A stretch of DNA of 64,000 nt, from positions 1 to 64,000 of the forward strand of contig NZ_JACBYE010000017.1 in the NCBI RefSeq assembly GCF_013415325.1, read 5' to 3'. Position 1 is the stretch's first letter. The number at the start of each line of letters is the position of its first letter. The notes beneath the pieces were generated by a model. That model did not search any database. It saw only the letters and a program-made list of their open reading frames with translations, and was not told where the DNA came from. Shown one piece after another: positions 35,154-43,018 of this stretch. Source of the DNA: Sanguibacter inulinus. GTDB taxonomy: Bacteria > Actinomycetota > Actinomycetes > Actinomycetales > Cellulomonadaceae. A program made the translations under genes and the position numbers.

Positions 35154-35388
35154 ATGGATGCGTGCACGAATCTCGTCCAGGCGGGGTTCGACCGGCCAGG
35201 CCCACCGAGTGCGTCGTCCGTCACGAACAGCCCTCCGAGGACCGATCCTGTGACCTTAGTCCTAGGTCCGTGCGGCACCTGACCTGGAAACTTGCGACGC
35301 CCTGTCTCGGACAGGCCGTCCCTCCGGTCCGTCCCGACCGCGCCACCACCACACCCGGTCTCCGCGACCGGGCCTGGAGAAGATCTTC

Positions 35389-35982
35389 ATGACGTCCTCG
35401 ACGCCCACCCCTGCCCTGCGTCTGATCGCCGACCCGGGGCCGCTCGGCCTCGCCGGCTTCGCGCTCACCACCTTCGTGCTCTCGATCTTCAACGCCGGAC
35501 TCCTCGACTCGAGCCTCGAGCCTGTCGTCCTGCCTCTCGCGCTCTTCTACGGCGGGCTCGTCCAGCTGCTCGCCGGCATGTGGGAGCTCGTCAAGAACAA
35601 CACCTTCGGCGCCCTGGCGTTCTCCTCCTACGGAGCGTTCTGGATGTCCTTCGCGGCCTACGTGAAGTTCGTCGTCCCAGGCCTCCCGGCAGACACGGCC
35701 CACCAGGCCACAGGAGTGTTCCTCCTCGCCTGGACGATCTTCACCCTCTACATGACCGTCGTGACGCTGAAGATCTCGGTCGGGCTCATGAGCGTGTTCG
35801 TGCCCCTGTCGATCACCTTCGCGCTGCTCACGGTCGGCGCCTTCGCCCAGGCCGAGAGCGTGACGCACGTCGCCGGCTTCTTCGGTCTGCTGACCGCCGG
35901 GACGGCCTGGTACAACTCTTTCGCCGGGGTCCTCAATCAGACGTGGAAGCGGGACGTGCTCCCGCTCGGCGTCCGCAGCTGA
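35389..35982 (+). CDS. satP: Acetate/succinate uptake transporter, GPR1/FUN34/YaaH family
   Basis: A 197-residue inner-membrane protein with six hydrophobic segments. The family signature appears near the N terminus as ADPGPLGLAGFALTTF (NPxPLGL-type), and FYGGLVQLLAGMWELVKNNTFGALAFSSYGAFW is typical of the acetate channel. It moves acetate, and in E. coli succinate, with protons. GGAGAAG lies upstream of the ATG at 35389. It stands alone between two terminators. The neighbouring alcohol dehydrogenase may connect it with two-carbon metabolism, which is only an inference. Confidence 0.9.
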   Translation: MTSSTPTPALRLIADPGPLGLAGFALTTFVLSIFNAGLLDSSLEPVVLPLALFYGGLVQLLAGMWELVKNNTFGALAFSSYGAFWMSFAAYVKFVVPGLPADTAHQATGVFLLAWTIFTLYMTVVTLKISVGLMSVFVPLSITFALLTVGAFAQAESVTHVAGFFGLLTAGTAWYNSFAGVLNQTWKRDVLPLGVRS

Positions 35983-36135
35983 ACCACCCACGTGCGGCTG
36001 GACCACCCGCTCGTCCCTGAACCACCCGCTCGCCTGGCCCCCGACCCTGTCGCCGGCCCCTGAGAGGGCAGTCTGGCCGCTGCTCGAGCGGCTGCCAGAG
36101 GACCACCGTCAGTGGAGCACCGTCAGGCGAGCACC

Positions 36136-36171
36136 GAGACGCCCGGCCACGATCTGCTGGCCGGGCGTCTC
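36136..36171. terminator. Bidirectional intrinsic terminator
   Basis: A perfect 14-bp stem (gagacgcccggcca with its complement) and an eight-base loop between the converging transporter and alcohol dehydrogenase genes. The preceding 36 kb region 35983-36135 shows only short direct repeats of ACCACC-type and no gene. Confidence 0.85.
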
Positions 36172-36197
36172 TGCGTCGTCGTGCCCGAGCGACCAGG

Positions 36198-37226
36198 TCA
36201 CAGACTCATGTCCAGCACGACGCGCCCGTCGATCGCGCCCGTCGTCATCCTGGCGAAGATGTCGTTGATCGCGTCCATCGGCTGACGCTCGAAGGTCGTC
36301 GAGACGACGCCCCGGCTGAAGAAGTCGACGGCCTCGAGCATGTCGAGCCGCGTGCCGACGATCGAGCCGCGGACGGTCAGACCGCGCAGGACGGTGTCGA
36401 AGATCGACAGCGGGAAGTCGCCCGGCGGGAGCCCGACCAGCGACACCGTGCCACCGGGTCGCAGCATGGACAGCGCCTGCGGGAAGGTCTTCTCGCTCAC
36501 GGCCGTGACCAGAGCCGCCTGAGCACCGCCGACCAGGTCCTGCACAGCCTCGCCAGGGTCGCCGTCGCGGTAGTTGACGACCAGCTCGGCCCCGTACGCG
36601 AGAGCGCGCTGGCGCTTCGCCTCGGTCCCGGTCACCGCGATCACGCGGAACCCCATGGCGGCCGCGTACTGGATCGCCATGTGCCCGAGCCCGCCGATGC
36701 CCGACACCACCACCCAGTCCCCCGGCCGCGCGCCGGTGACCTTGAGACCCTTGTACACGGTGACACCGGCACAGAGCACCGCGGTGATGCCTGCGGCGTC
36801 CGCGCCCTCAGGGATGCGCGGCGCGTAGCGCGTGTCGACGACCATGTACTCCGCGAAGGACCCGTCGACGGAGTAGCCCGAGTTCTGCTGGCTGGCGCAG
36901 AGCGACTCCCAGCCCCCCAGGCAGTCCCTGCAGACGCCGCAGGCTGTCGCCAGCCAGGCGTTGCCGATGCGGTCACCGACACGGACACCCGCCGCCGACG
37001 GCCCCAGCTCGACCACGCGGCCCGAACCCTCGTGACCCGGGATGAAGGGCGGTACCGGCTTCACGGGCCAGTCGCCACGGGCTGCGTGCAGGTCGGTGTG
37101 GCACACCCCGCTGTAGTCGACCTGGACGAGGGCCTCGAAGGGCCCGGGGACCGGGATGGGCACCTCCTCCACGACGAGCGGTGCTCCCAGCTGACGGACC
37201 ACAGCTGCCTTCATCGTCTCGGGCAC
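36198..37226 (-). CDS. adhP: Zinc-dependent alcohol dehydrogenase, AdhP-like
   Basis: A 342-residue medium-chain alcohol dehydrogenase that interconverts alcohols and aldehydes with NAD. The catalytic zinc ligands are in GVCHTDLHAA and PGHEGSGRVV; the structural zinc cluster is CGVCRDCLGGWESLC; the cofactor motif is GIGGLGHMAIQYA. Length and order agree with the ethanol-active AdhP/AdhA group. The GTG at 37226 has AAGGAG seven bases upstream and is preferred over the ATG at 37214. It ends at the shared terminator. Confidence 0.92.
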   Translation of the reverse strand: MPETMKAAVVRQLGAPLVVEEVPIPVPGPFEALVQVDYSGVCHTDLHAARGDWPVKPVPPFIPGHEGSGRVVELGPSAAGVRVGDRIGNAWLATACGVCRDCLGGWESLCASQQNSGYSVDGSFAEYMVVDTRYAPRIPEGADAAGITAVLCAGVTVYKGLKVTGARPGDWVVVSGIGGLGHMAIQYAAAMGFRVIAVTGTEAKRQRALAYGAELVVNYRDGDPGEAVQDLVGGAQAALVTAVSEKTFPQALSMLRPGGTVSLVGLPPGDFPLSIFDTVLRGLTVRGSIVGTRLDMLEAVDFFSRGVVSTTFERQPMDAINDIFARMTTGAIDGRVVLDMSL

Positions 37227-37364
37227 GTCCAGGCTCCTTCGGTGAGGTGCCCGACGTGGCTCCAGGCAAGCCCACGAGCGGCGTCCCGACCTGCACCCCG
37301 AAGCACGGTGTGACTCAGACCACGAGCCTAGGTGGACTCGTCGCCCTCAGGTCGGGACCTTCAT

Positions 37365-37383
37365 CCCGGCACCGAGAGCCGGG
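37365..37383 (-). terminator. Possible terminator of the histidine-kinase operon
   Basis: A 6-bp stem cccggc/gccggg with a seven-base loop starts nine bases after the histidine kinase stop codon. Short and without a T tract; a weak candidate. Confidence 0.35.
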
Positions 37384-37391
37384 CCGGGTGC

Positions 37392-39122
37392 CTACTCGTC
37401 GACCGTGGGCAGGTCGACCGTGAACGCCGTCCCGATGCCGACCTCGCTCGTCACGTCGAGCCGCCCGCGGTGCGCGACGACGATCGCCTTGGTGATCGCG
37501 AGCCCGAGACCGATCCCGGGGACCGAGGCCGACGTCGCCGTCGAGGCTCGGAAGAACCGCGTCGAGAGCTGGTCCAGCTCGGTGTCGGGGATGCCGATGC
37601 CCGTGTCGCGCACGGTGATGGTCGCCCGCTGGTCGTGGACGACGAGCGAGAGCGTCACCAGACCGCCCGCCGGGGAGAACTTCACGGCGTTCGAGAGCAG
37701 GTTGTCGACGGCCTGCCCGAGCCTGGTCGCGTCTCCGCGGACCACCGTGCTCGCCGACTCGTCCATCACCACCCGCATCTGCACCGAGGCAGCCGCGGCG
37801 ACAGGCTCGAAGGTCTGGGCCGCGGCTCGCAGCACAGCCTCGAGCTCGGTGCTCTGGTTGATGATCGGGAACCGGCCAGCCTCGACCTGAGCCGTGAACA
37901 GCAGGTCTCCGACCAGGCGCAGGAGCCGCTGCGCGTTGCGCTCGGCGACGTCCAGGTACTGCGTCTGCTCGGGTGTGAGCGGACCGTCTTCTTCGTCGCG
38001 CAGCAGCTCGAGGTACCCCAAGATCGAGCTGAGCGGTGTGCGCAGCTCGTGCGAGATCATGCCGACGAACTCGTCCTTGAGACGCTCGAACTCACGAGCC
38101 TTGGTCATGTCGGTCGCCACGAAGAGATAGCCGACGACGTCGTCGTCGTCCCCGATCCGTTGCGTCGCCGCGACCTGGACGGGCAGCTGAGACCCGTCGG
38201 GCCTGACGTAGGTCCACTCCCGCACGTCGGCGGACCCCGTCCCCACGTCGCGGACGAGGACCGCGAAGGCAGCCTCGTCGTCGAGAGGCGTCGCGTCCCC
38301 GACCGTGGCGACCTGCTCGCGGAGCTCGTCCGCGACGTGCACGTCGGTGATGACCAGACCTGCCTCGAGGGCTTCGTGCTGCGCGACCCCGAGCATCTTG
38401 CAGGCTCCGGGGTTCCACGAGTCGATGCGGCCGGTCAGGTCGGTCCCGATGATCGCCTGCTCGGTGACGGCGTCCCAGAGCCCGGAGAGCTGGCGGCTGA
38501 CCGCGTTGGCTCGGGTCTCGTTCGTACGGGCCTCCTGCGAGGCGCGCACGGCGTCGACGAGCAGAGAGTCCCGTTGCGCCACGGTCGCCCGCGCGTCGTC
38601 GAGCTGGAGCCGCAACCTGCGGGCGACCTCGTTGATGACGAGGGCGACCAGTCCGTAGACCACAGGCGAGAAGAGCACCCGGACGACGTCGGCGCTCTGC
38701 TGGAAGTCGGTCAGCAGCAGGGCCGGCCCCTGAGAGGTGGCGACGAGGGTGAGGGCCGCGAGGATCGCGCTGCCCCGCCCGGCCGCCAGCGCGATCCACA
38801 CGAAGGGCACGAAGAGCATCGCCGAGTACGGCGAACCGACCCCACCGGTCCCGTACCGCACGAGGCCGAGGCCCACGAGCGAGACGATGGGGATGAGGAC
38901 GGCGAGACGGTCGTCGTAGGTCTTCCACGGCAGCACCACGGCCGCCACGGAGATGGCTACGACCACGAGGACCCCGGAGACCACCATGGTGGTGTCGGAG
39001 AGGGCTCCCGAGAGCGGGAGCGTCACCAGTGCGAGCGCGAGCGCCGCCAAGGTCGGGAGCTGGTAGAGGAGCAGACCTGATCGACCAGCCGAGGCCCGTC
39101 CGAAGAGCGGGTCAAGCGTCAC
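37392..39122 (-). CDS. PAS-domain sensor histidine kinase
   Basis: A 576-residue membrane kinase. About six hydrophobic segments occupy residues 17-170, followed by a short coiled region, a PAS domain (about 210-345, IIGTDLTGRIDSWNPGACKMLG), the HisKA box FVGMISHELRTPLSSILGY with the phosphorylated histidine at about 358, and the HATPase domain (DNLLSNAVKFS N box, DTGIGIP G1 box, GIGLGLAI G2 box). The GTG at 39122 overlaps the receiver gene by 11 bases. Last gene of the seven-gene operon; it is the likely phosphodonor for the stand-alone receiver and for the receiver of the PIG-L fusion. Confidence 0.93.
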   Translation of the reverse strand: MTLDPLFGRASAGRSGLLLYQLPTLAALALALVTLPLSGALSDTTMVVSGVLVVVAISVAAVVLPWKTYDDRLAVLIPIVSLVGLGLVRYGTGGVGSPYSAMLFVPFVWIALAAGRGSAILAALTLVATSQGPALLLTDFQQSADVVRVLFSPVVYGLVALVINEVARRLRLQLDDARATVAQRDSLLVDAVRASQEARTNETRANAVSRQLSGLWDAVTEQAIIGTDLTGRIDSWNPGACKMLGVAQHEALEAGLVITDVHVADELREQVATVGDATPLDDEAAFAVLVRDVGTGSADVREWTYVRPDGSQLPVQVAATQRIGDDDDVVGYLFVATDMTKAREFERLKDEFVGMISHELRTPLSSILGYLELLRDEEDGPLTPEQTQYLDVAERNAQRLLRLVGDLLFTAQVEAGRFPIINQSTELEAVLRAAAQTFEPVAAAASVQMRVVMDESASTVVRGDATRLGQAVDNLLSNAVKFSPAGGLVTLSLVVHDQRATITVRDTGIGIPDTELDQLSTRFFRASTATSASVPGIGLGLAITKAIVVAHRGRLDVTSEVGIGTAFTVDLPTVDE

Positions 39123-39501
39123 CTGGTGCTCCGATCATGGACCGGATGATCTCGGACAGCGTCCGCGGGCTGAAGGGCTTGCGCACGAAGGTGTCGGCGC
39201 CGGTCAGGACCGCGGACTGGCGTTCGAGCAGGTACACGGAGGCCGAGACCATGATGATCCGGACCTGGGACAAGGAGGCGTCGGCGCGGATGCGCTCGGC
39301 CACCTCGACCCCGGTCAGCCCCGGCATCGAGATGTCGAGGACGGCCAGGTCGACGTCACCCTGCGCGATCCGCTGCCAGGCGTCGTCGCCGTTGTCGAAG
39401 GACCCGACGATCTCGACGCCCGCGCGCCGAGCGGCGATGGACACCAGACCGAGGATGTCGGCGTCGTCGTCGGCGATCACCACACGTGCTGGAGCACTCA
39501 T
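39112..39501 (-). CDS. Stand-alone response-regulator receiver
   Basis: A 129-residue CheY-type receiver with no output domain. The acidic pocket is IADDDAD (residues 9-15), the phospho-acceptor Asp56 lies in LAVLDISMPG and the switch lysine is Lys108 in FVRKPF. The ATG at 39501 overlaps the upstream 46-residue gene (ATGA), and its end overlaps the histidine kinase gene. It probably relays the phosphoryl group or acts through protein contact. Confidence 0.93.
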   Translation of the reverse strand: MSAPARVVIADDDADILGLVSIAARRAGVEIVGSFDNGDDAWQRIAQGDVDLAVLDISMPGLTGVEVAERIRADASLSQVRIIMVSASVYLLERQSAVLTGADTFVRKPFSPRTLSEIIRSMIGAPGDA

Positions 39502-39638
39502 ACGAAGAACACCTCTCGGACGACCATGATCACGGCGATCACCGCGACGGCGAGCAAGGCGTACGGGACCATCATGCGCTCTGCGCGGCGGTCCCGGTCG
39601 ATCTCTCGCTGGAGCTCTTCTCGGGTCGAGCGGTTCAT
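39498..39638 (-). CDS. 46-residue single-span membrane protein
   Basis: A very small protein: a charged N-terminal helix (NRSTREELQREIDRDRRAER, residues 2-21) followed by one hydrophobic span (about 24-42, MVPYALLAVAVIAVIMVV). It overlaps both neighbours by four bases (ATGA at each end), so the reading frame is kept in exact register with the glycosyltransferase and receiver genes. This is the main evidence that it is real. It could be a small subunit of the glycosyltransferase or a link to the kinase; no family is recognised. Confidence 0.75.
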   Translation of the reverse strand: MNRSTREELQREIDRDRRAERMMVPYALLAVAVIAVIMVVREVFFV

Positions 39639-41128
39639 GCGAGGATCCGTCCTGTCTTCTCGGTCTTGTCCCACGACGCGTCGGCGTGCCGGAGCTCCTT
39701 GACGTACGAGTCGACGGTGATCGCGCACAAGATCGGACCATACCCCACCAGGTAGACCAGGACGGGCGACACGAACCGCCCGGCCCGGGTCCCGTCGACG
39801 ACCTTGATCAGCCAGGCCCCGAGCATCGACAGCGTGATCCACGAGTAGACGAACAGCGTCCAGGCCCGCAGGCTCCCCTCGCTCACCTCGACACCGAAGA
39901 GCGCCGGGACGTCGTCTTCGAGGAGTCCCGGGAAGAAGGTCGCGACGGTGATGACCACCGAGACCAGACCTGGGAAGAAGATCGCCTCACGCAGGGTCTT
40001 GCGGCCTGTCACCGGGTCGAGCGCGATGGTCACCACCATCGTGAAGATGTAGGTGCACGCCGCCAGCGCCCAGAAGGTGCGGAACACCTGGGCGGACACG
40101 GGGCTCTCGAGGAAGTACAGACCGACGAGCCCGACCGAGGACAGCACCATGGCGACGGGCTGGAAGGCCACGCCGAACCAGACGAGACCGAAGTCGAGGC
40201 TGCCGAGGCGGTTGCCCTCCTGCTTGCGGAACCAGAGCTTGCGGTACATGCGGGTGATGTGGACGTTGCCCCTGCCCCAGCGCAGCCGCTGCTTCCACAG
40301 CGCCGCCACGGCCTGCGGCTCTTCGGCGAGCACGACGGCGTGCGGCTCGAAGACCACCGTGCGACCGGCCAGCTGGGTCTTGAAGGTCGTCACGGTGTCC
40401 TCGGCGAGGGAGCTCGTGTCGATCCGACCACCGAGCTCCTCGAGGTTCGCCCGCGAGTGCAGCTGGGCGCCGCCCGCGAGGCAGGCCACGGCCCCCATGA
40501 CGTTCTGGGCGCGACGGGAGGCAGCCTGCGAGAGCGCGTACTCGAGGGCGATGAACCGGGTGAGGTAGTTCTTCTTCAGGCTGCCCTCGCGGATGTACGC
40601 CGTCACGGCGCCGACCTTCTCGTCGGCGAGGTGACGGGTCATCTTGCGCAGGGAGTCCGGGAGGTAGACGACGTCGGCGTCCATGATGAGCAACGCCTCC
40701 ATCCAGTCGTCCTCGAGGATGATCGCGATGCCGTGGTTGAGCGTGTGGGCCTTGCCCTCGCCGCCCTTCGCACGGCGGAGGTGGAACACCTGGCCGGGGT
40801 ACTGCCGCGCCTTGGCCAGGACGACATCGGGGGTGTCGTCGGTGCTCGCGTCGTCGACCACGTAGACGCGGAGCGCGTCAGCGGGGTACTCGAGGGCCAT
40901 GAGGTTGTCGATCGACGTCCCGACGACAGCGCCCTCGTTCCAGGCGGGGATGACCACCGCGACGCGCGGCAGGTACGGCGCGGCCTTCGCGTAGTGGTTG
41001 CGGAAGGCGTGGAAGGGGATGAGCACGAACTGGTACCCCATCGCGATGATGGGCAGGGCGCCGAGGGCGACGAGGACGAGCAGCACGTAGGTCAGGGTCG
41101 TCCCTGCCACGCTCGAAGAGTCAAGCAC
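39635..41128 (-). CDS. Processive-type family 2 glycosyltransferase (membrane)
   Basis: A 497-residue membrane glycosyltransferase. One N-terminal span (about 9-35) is followed by the cytoplasmic GT2 domain: VVIPAWNEG (58-66), VVDDASTDD (90-98), the DXD motif at Asp150-Asp152, the ED motif at 243-244 in SLAEDTVTTF and the QRLRW motif at 280-284 that marks processive enzymes such as cellulose, hyaluronan and poly-GlcNAc synthases. Four or more C-terminal spans follow. The GTG at 41128 overlaps the PHP gene by eight bases. It likely polymerises or transfers a sugar across or at the membrane; the sugar is unknown. Confidence 0.9.
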   Translation of the reverse strand: MLDSSSVAGTTLTYVLLVLVALGALPIIAMGYQFVLIPFHAFRNHYAKAAPYLPRVAVVIPAWNEGAVVGTSIDNLMALEYPADALRVYVVDDASTDDTPDVVLAKARQYPGQVFHLRRAKGGEGKAHTLNHGIAIILEDDWMEALLIMDADVVYLPDSLRKMTRHLADEKVGAVTAYIREGSLKKNYLTRFIALEYALSQAASRRAQNVMGAVACLAGGAQLHSRANLEELGGRIDTSSLAEDTVTTFKTQLAGRTVVFEPHAVVLAEEPQAVAALWKQRLRWGRGNVHITRMYRKLWFRKQEGNRLGSLDFGLVWFGVAFQPVAMVLSSVGLVGLYFLESPVSAQVFRTFWALAACTYIFTMVVTIALDPVTGRKTLREAIFFPGLVSVVITVATFFPGLLEDDVPALFGVEVSEGSLRAWTLFVYSWITLSMLGAWLIKVVDGTRAGRFVSPVLVYLVGYGPILCAITVDSYVKELRHADASWDKTEKTGRILA

Positions 41129-42020
41129 GAGGGCCTGCCGTCCCGGGGGTCTGGCGCGACGGCACAGCCGACGGCTCGGTGGCAGGCAGGGGCTCAGCGG
41201 GCAGAGTCTCCGCAGGCAGGGTCTCAGCAGACAAGGTCTCAGCAGACCAGGTCTCAGCAGGCAAGGTCTCGCCCGAGACCGCGGCCTCGAGGATCGACGG
41301 GACACGGACGTACCGTCCGACGTCGCGGGCGTCGTGGCTGTCGGTCGCGACGACCAGCCGGGCTCCGGCGTCGAGGGCGGCACGCACCGAGCGTGGACCC
41401 GGGCAGGCCCACTTCTCGTTGACCTCGATCGTGCTGCCCGTCTGGCGCGCGGCCGCGGCCCAGGCGCGCAGGTGCTCGTCGCTGAGGTCGGACTCGTCGA
41501 GCCCCACCTTCGGCAGGATCGAGAACCAGTGCGCGAGCTGGATGCCGGGCTGGGTCGTCATCGCGGCGATGCTCGCCTCGACAAGCAGGGAGACGGCGTC
41601 GGCGGGGCTCAGGCCGTCCGCGATCCGCTCTCGGGTCTGTGTGGGCGACCACGGGCCGTCGGTCCCGGGGAACTGGTGGTCGCCGACCAGCACGACGTCG
41701 AGAGCCCCGCGGCCCACGACGGCGTCGGTGGGAAGGTCGAGCCGGCCCGCCACGTCGAGCAGCTTGGTCTCGACGCCGCACCGGACCACGAGGCCGTCAG
41801 GCACGTCGAGGGCGCGGACGGCTGCGACCATCTCGGGGACCCATCCGGTCGACGACCTCACGTGGTCGACGAAGGTCACCTCGGTGAGCCCGACGGTCAG
41901 CGCGGCCGCGAGGTTCTCGTGGACCGTGCTCACGGCGTCGTCGGAGAAGGTCGAGTGGACGTGCCCGTCGACAGTGGTCGACGGCAGGGGGCTGCGTGCT
42001 GCTGCGGGGCCGTCGGTCAC
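41121..42020 (-). CDS. PHP-domain metallophosphoesterase, histidinol-phosphatase-like
   Basis: A 299-residue protein of the PHP superfamily. Metal ligands are visible in DGHVHSTFSDD (His20 and His22), TFVDHVR, RCGVETKLLD, GDHQFPG, QLAHWF and the final TDSHDARD. The family includes histidinol phosphatases and DNA polymerase phosphoesterases. After about residue 260 comes a tail of five ETLxA pentapeptides. GTG at 42020 overlaps the ATP-grasp gene (GTGA). In this operon it probably hydrolyses a phosphate ester of a sugar or carrier; a histidinol-phosphatase role is possible, because hisD lies upstream and no hisN is seen. Confidence 0.82.
   Translation of the reverse strand: MTDGPAAARSPLPSTTVDGHVHSTFSDDAVSTVHENLAAALTVGLTEVTFVDHVRSSTGWVPEMVAAVRALDVPDGLVVRCGVETKLLDVAGRLDLPTDAVVGRGALDVVLVGDHQFPGTDGPWSPTQTRERIADGLSPADAVSLLVEASIAAMTTQPGIQLAHWFSILPKVGLDESDLSDEHLRAWAAAARQTGSTIEVNEKWACPGPRSVRAALDAGARLVVATDSHDARDVGRYVRVPSILEAAVSGETLPAETWSAETLSAETLPAETLPAEPLPATEPSAVPSRQTPGTAGPRA
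41191..41265 (-). repeat. 15-bp tandem repeat at the 3' end of the PHP gene
   Basis: Five imperfect 15-bp units of gtctcagcaggcaag type encode pentapeptides of the ETLPA, ETWSA and ETLSA kind. They form a flexible C-terminal tail outside the catalytic domain. Confidence 0.85.
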
Positions 42021-43018
42021 TGCTCCGCCCACGCCTCGTCACGCCCCGAGACGGCCGAGGAGACGATCTCGTCGACGGGGAGGAACACGTCCTCGAGGAA
42101 GCGCACGTTGGCGAGCTCGACGAAGTCGACGTGCTCGGGCACAGGGTTGCCGAGCAGCAGGTCGAGGTACAGCGAGGGCATGTCGACGCCAGCCGCGATG
42201 GTCAGCGGCATGGCCCCGGGGAACCGAGGGTTGATCTCGAGCAGGGCGGGCACGCCGTCCTTGTCCCGACGCAGCTGGACGTTGGCGACGCCGACGAGAC
42301 CGACGGCGCGTGCTGCGGCCGAGGCTGCCTCGACGAGCTCGGGGTCGCGGACGGTCCGCCCGGCGATCGAGACACCGGAGTCCACCCGCTCACGGGTGCG
42401 CGGGACCGCGGCGACCACGTGGCCGTCGGGCGCGGCCAGCACGTCGACCGAGTACTCGGCTCCGGGCAGGTGCTCCTGGATGATGAGGTCGGAGCCCGTG
42501 CCGATGTCCTCGAGCTCGTCGCGGTCGTCGACGAGGCGCACCCCGCGGGAGCCGGCACCACGACGGGGCTTGACGATGACCGGGAAGTCCCAGGGTGCTG
42601 CGACGCCGTCGGCGTCGAGGAGCTCGGTCGCCGGGACGCGCAGGGCGCCCTCGCAGGCAGTCGCGAGGGCATGCTTGTCGAGAGTGCTGGCGAGCGTCTC
42701 GGAGCTCGGCGCAGCGATCTGGATCCCGTGCGCGGCGAACTCCGTGCGGCGGGCGGCGAGGCCCTCGAGCTCGACGTCGACTGTCGGGAACAGCACGGTG
42801 ATGCCGTCGTCACGGCACATCCCCAGGACGGTGTCGACGAAGTCCGCCGCCGCTCCGCGCGGCACGATGCGGCGGTGGTCGGCGTCGACGAGGTACAGAC
42901 CGCTCGCCCACCCGTCCATGTCGGCCGAGAAGACCTCGACGTCGCTGCGGCGCAGCAGAGAGCGCACGACGGCGACCCCTGCGGGCCCGCCGGTTCCGGT
43001 GACGAGTACTCGGGTCAT
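42017..43018 (-). CDS. ATP-grasp ligase, carbamoyl-phosphate-synthase-like
   Basis: A 333-residue protein. The N-terminal part is Rossmann-like (RVLVTGTGGPAGVAVVRSL, 3-21), the ATP-grasp domain runs from about 110 (TLDKHALATAC, PVIVKPRRGAGSRGV, DLIIQEHLPGAEYSVDVL) to PALLEINPRFPG, which carries the Mg-binding Glu and Asn. Such enzymes join a carboxylate to an amine or thiol through an acyl phosphate. ATG at 43018 overlaps the PIG-L fusion gene (ATGA). The substrate is unknown; with the GT2 and deacetylase, acylation of an amino sugar by an amino acid is one plausible reaction. Confidence 0.88.
   Translation of the reverse strand: MTRVLVTGTGGPAGVAVVRSLLRRSDVEVFSADMDGWASGLYLVDADHRRIVPRGAAADFVDTVLGMCRDDGITVLFPTVDVELEGLAARRTEFAAHGIQIAAPSSETLASTLDKHALATACEGALRVPATELLDADGVAAPWDFPVIVKPRRGAGSRGVRLVDDRDELEDIGTGSDLIIQEHLPGAEYSVDVLAAPDGHVVAAVPRTRERVDSGVSIAGRTVRDPELVEAASAAARAVGLVGVANVQLRRDKDGVPALLEINPRFPGAMPLTIAAGVDMPSLYLDLLLGNPVPEHVDFVELANVRFLEDVFLPVDEIVSSAVSGRDEAWAEQ

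Noticed and set aside
35154-35388. The gap between recQ and satP checked for a small gene, tRNA or riboswitch
   Set aside because: No cloverleaf, no conserved riboswitch core and no frame with a ribosome-binding site were found.
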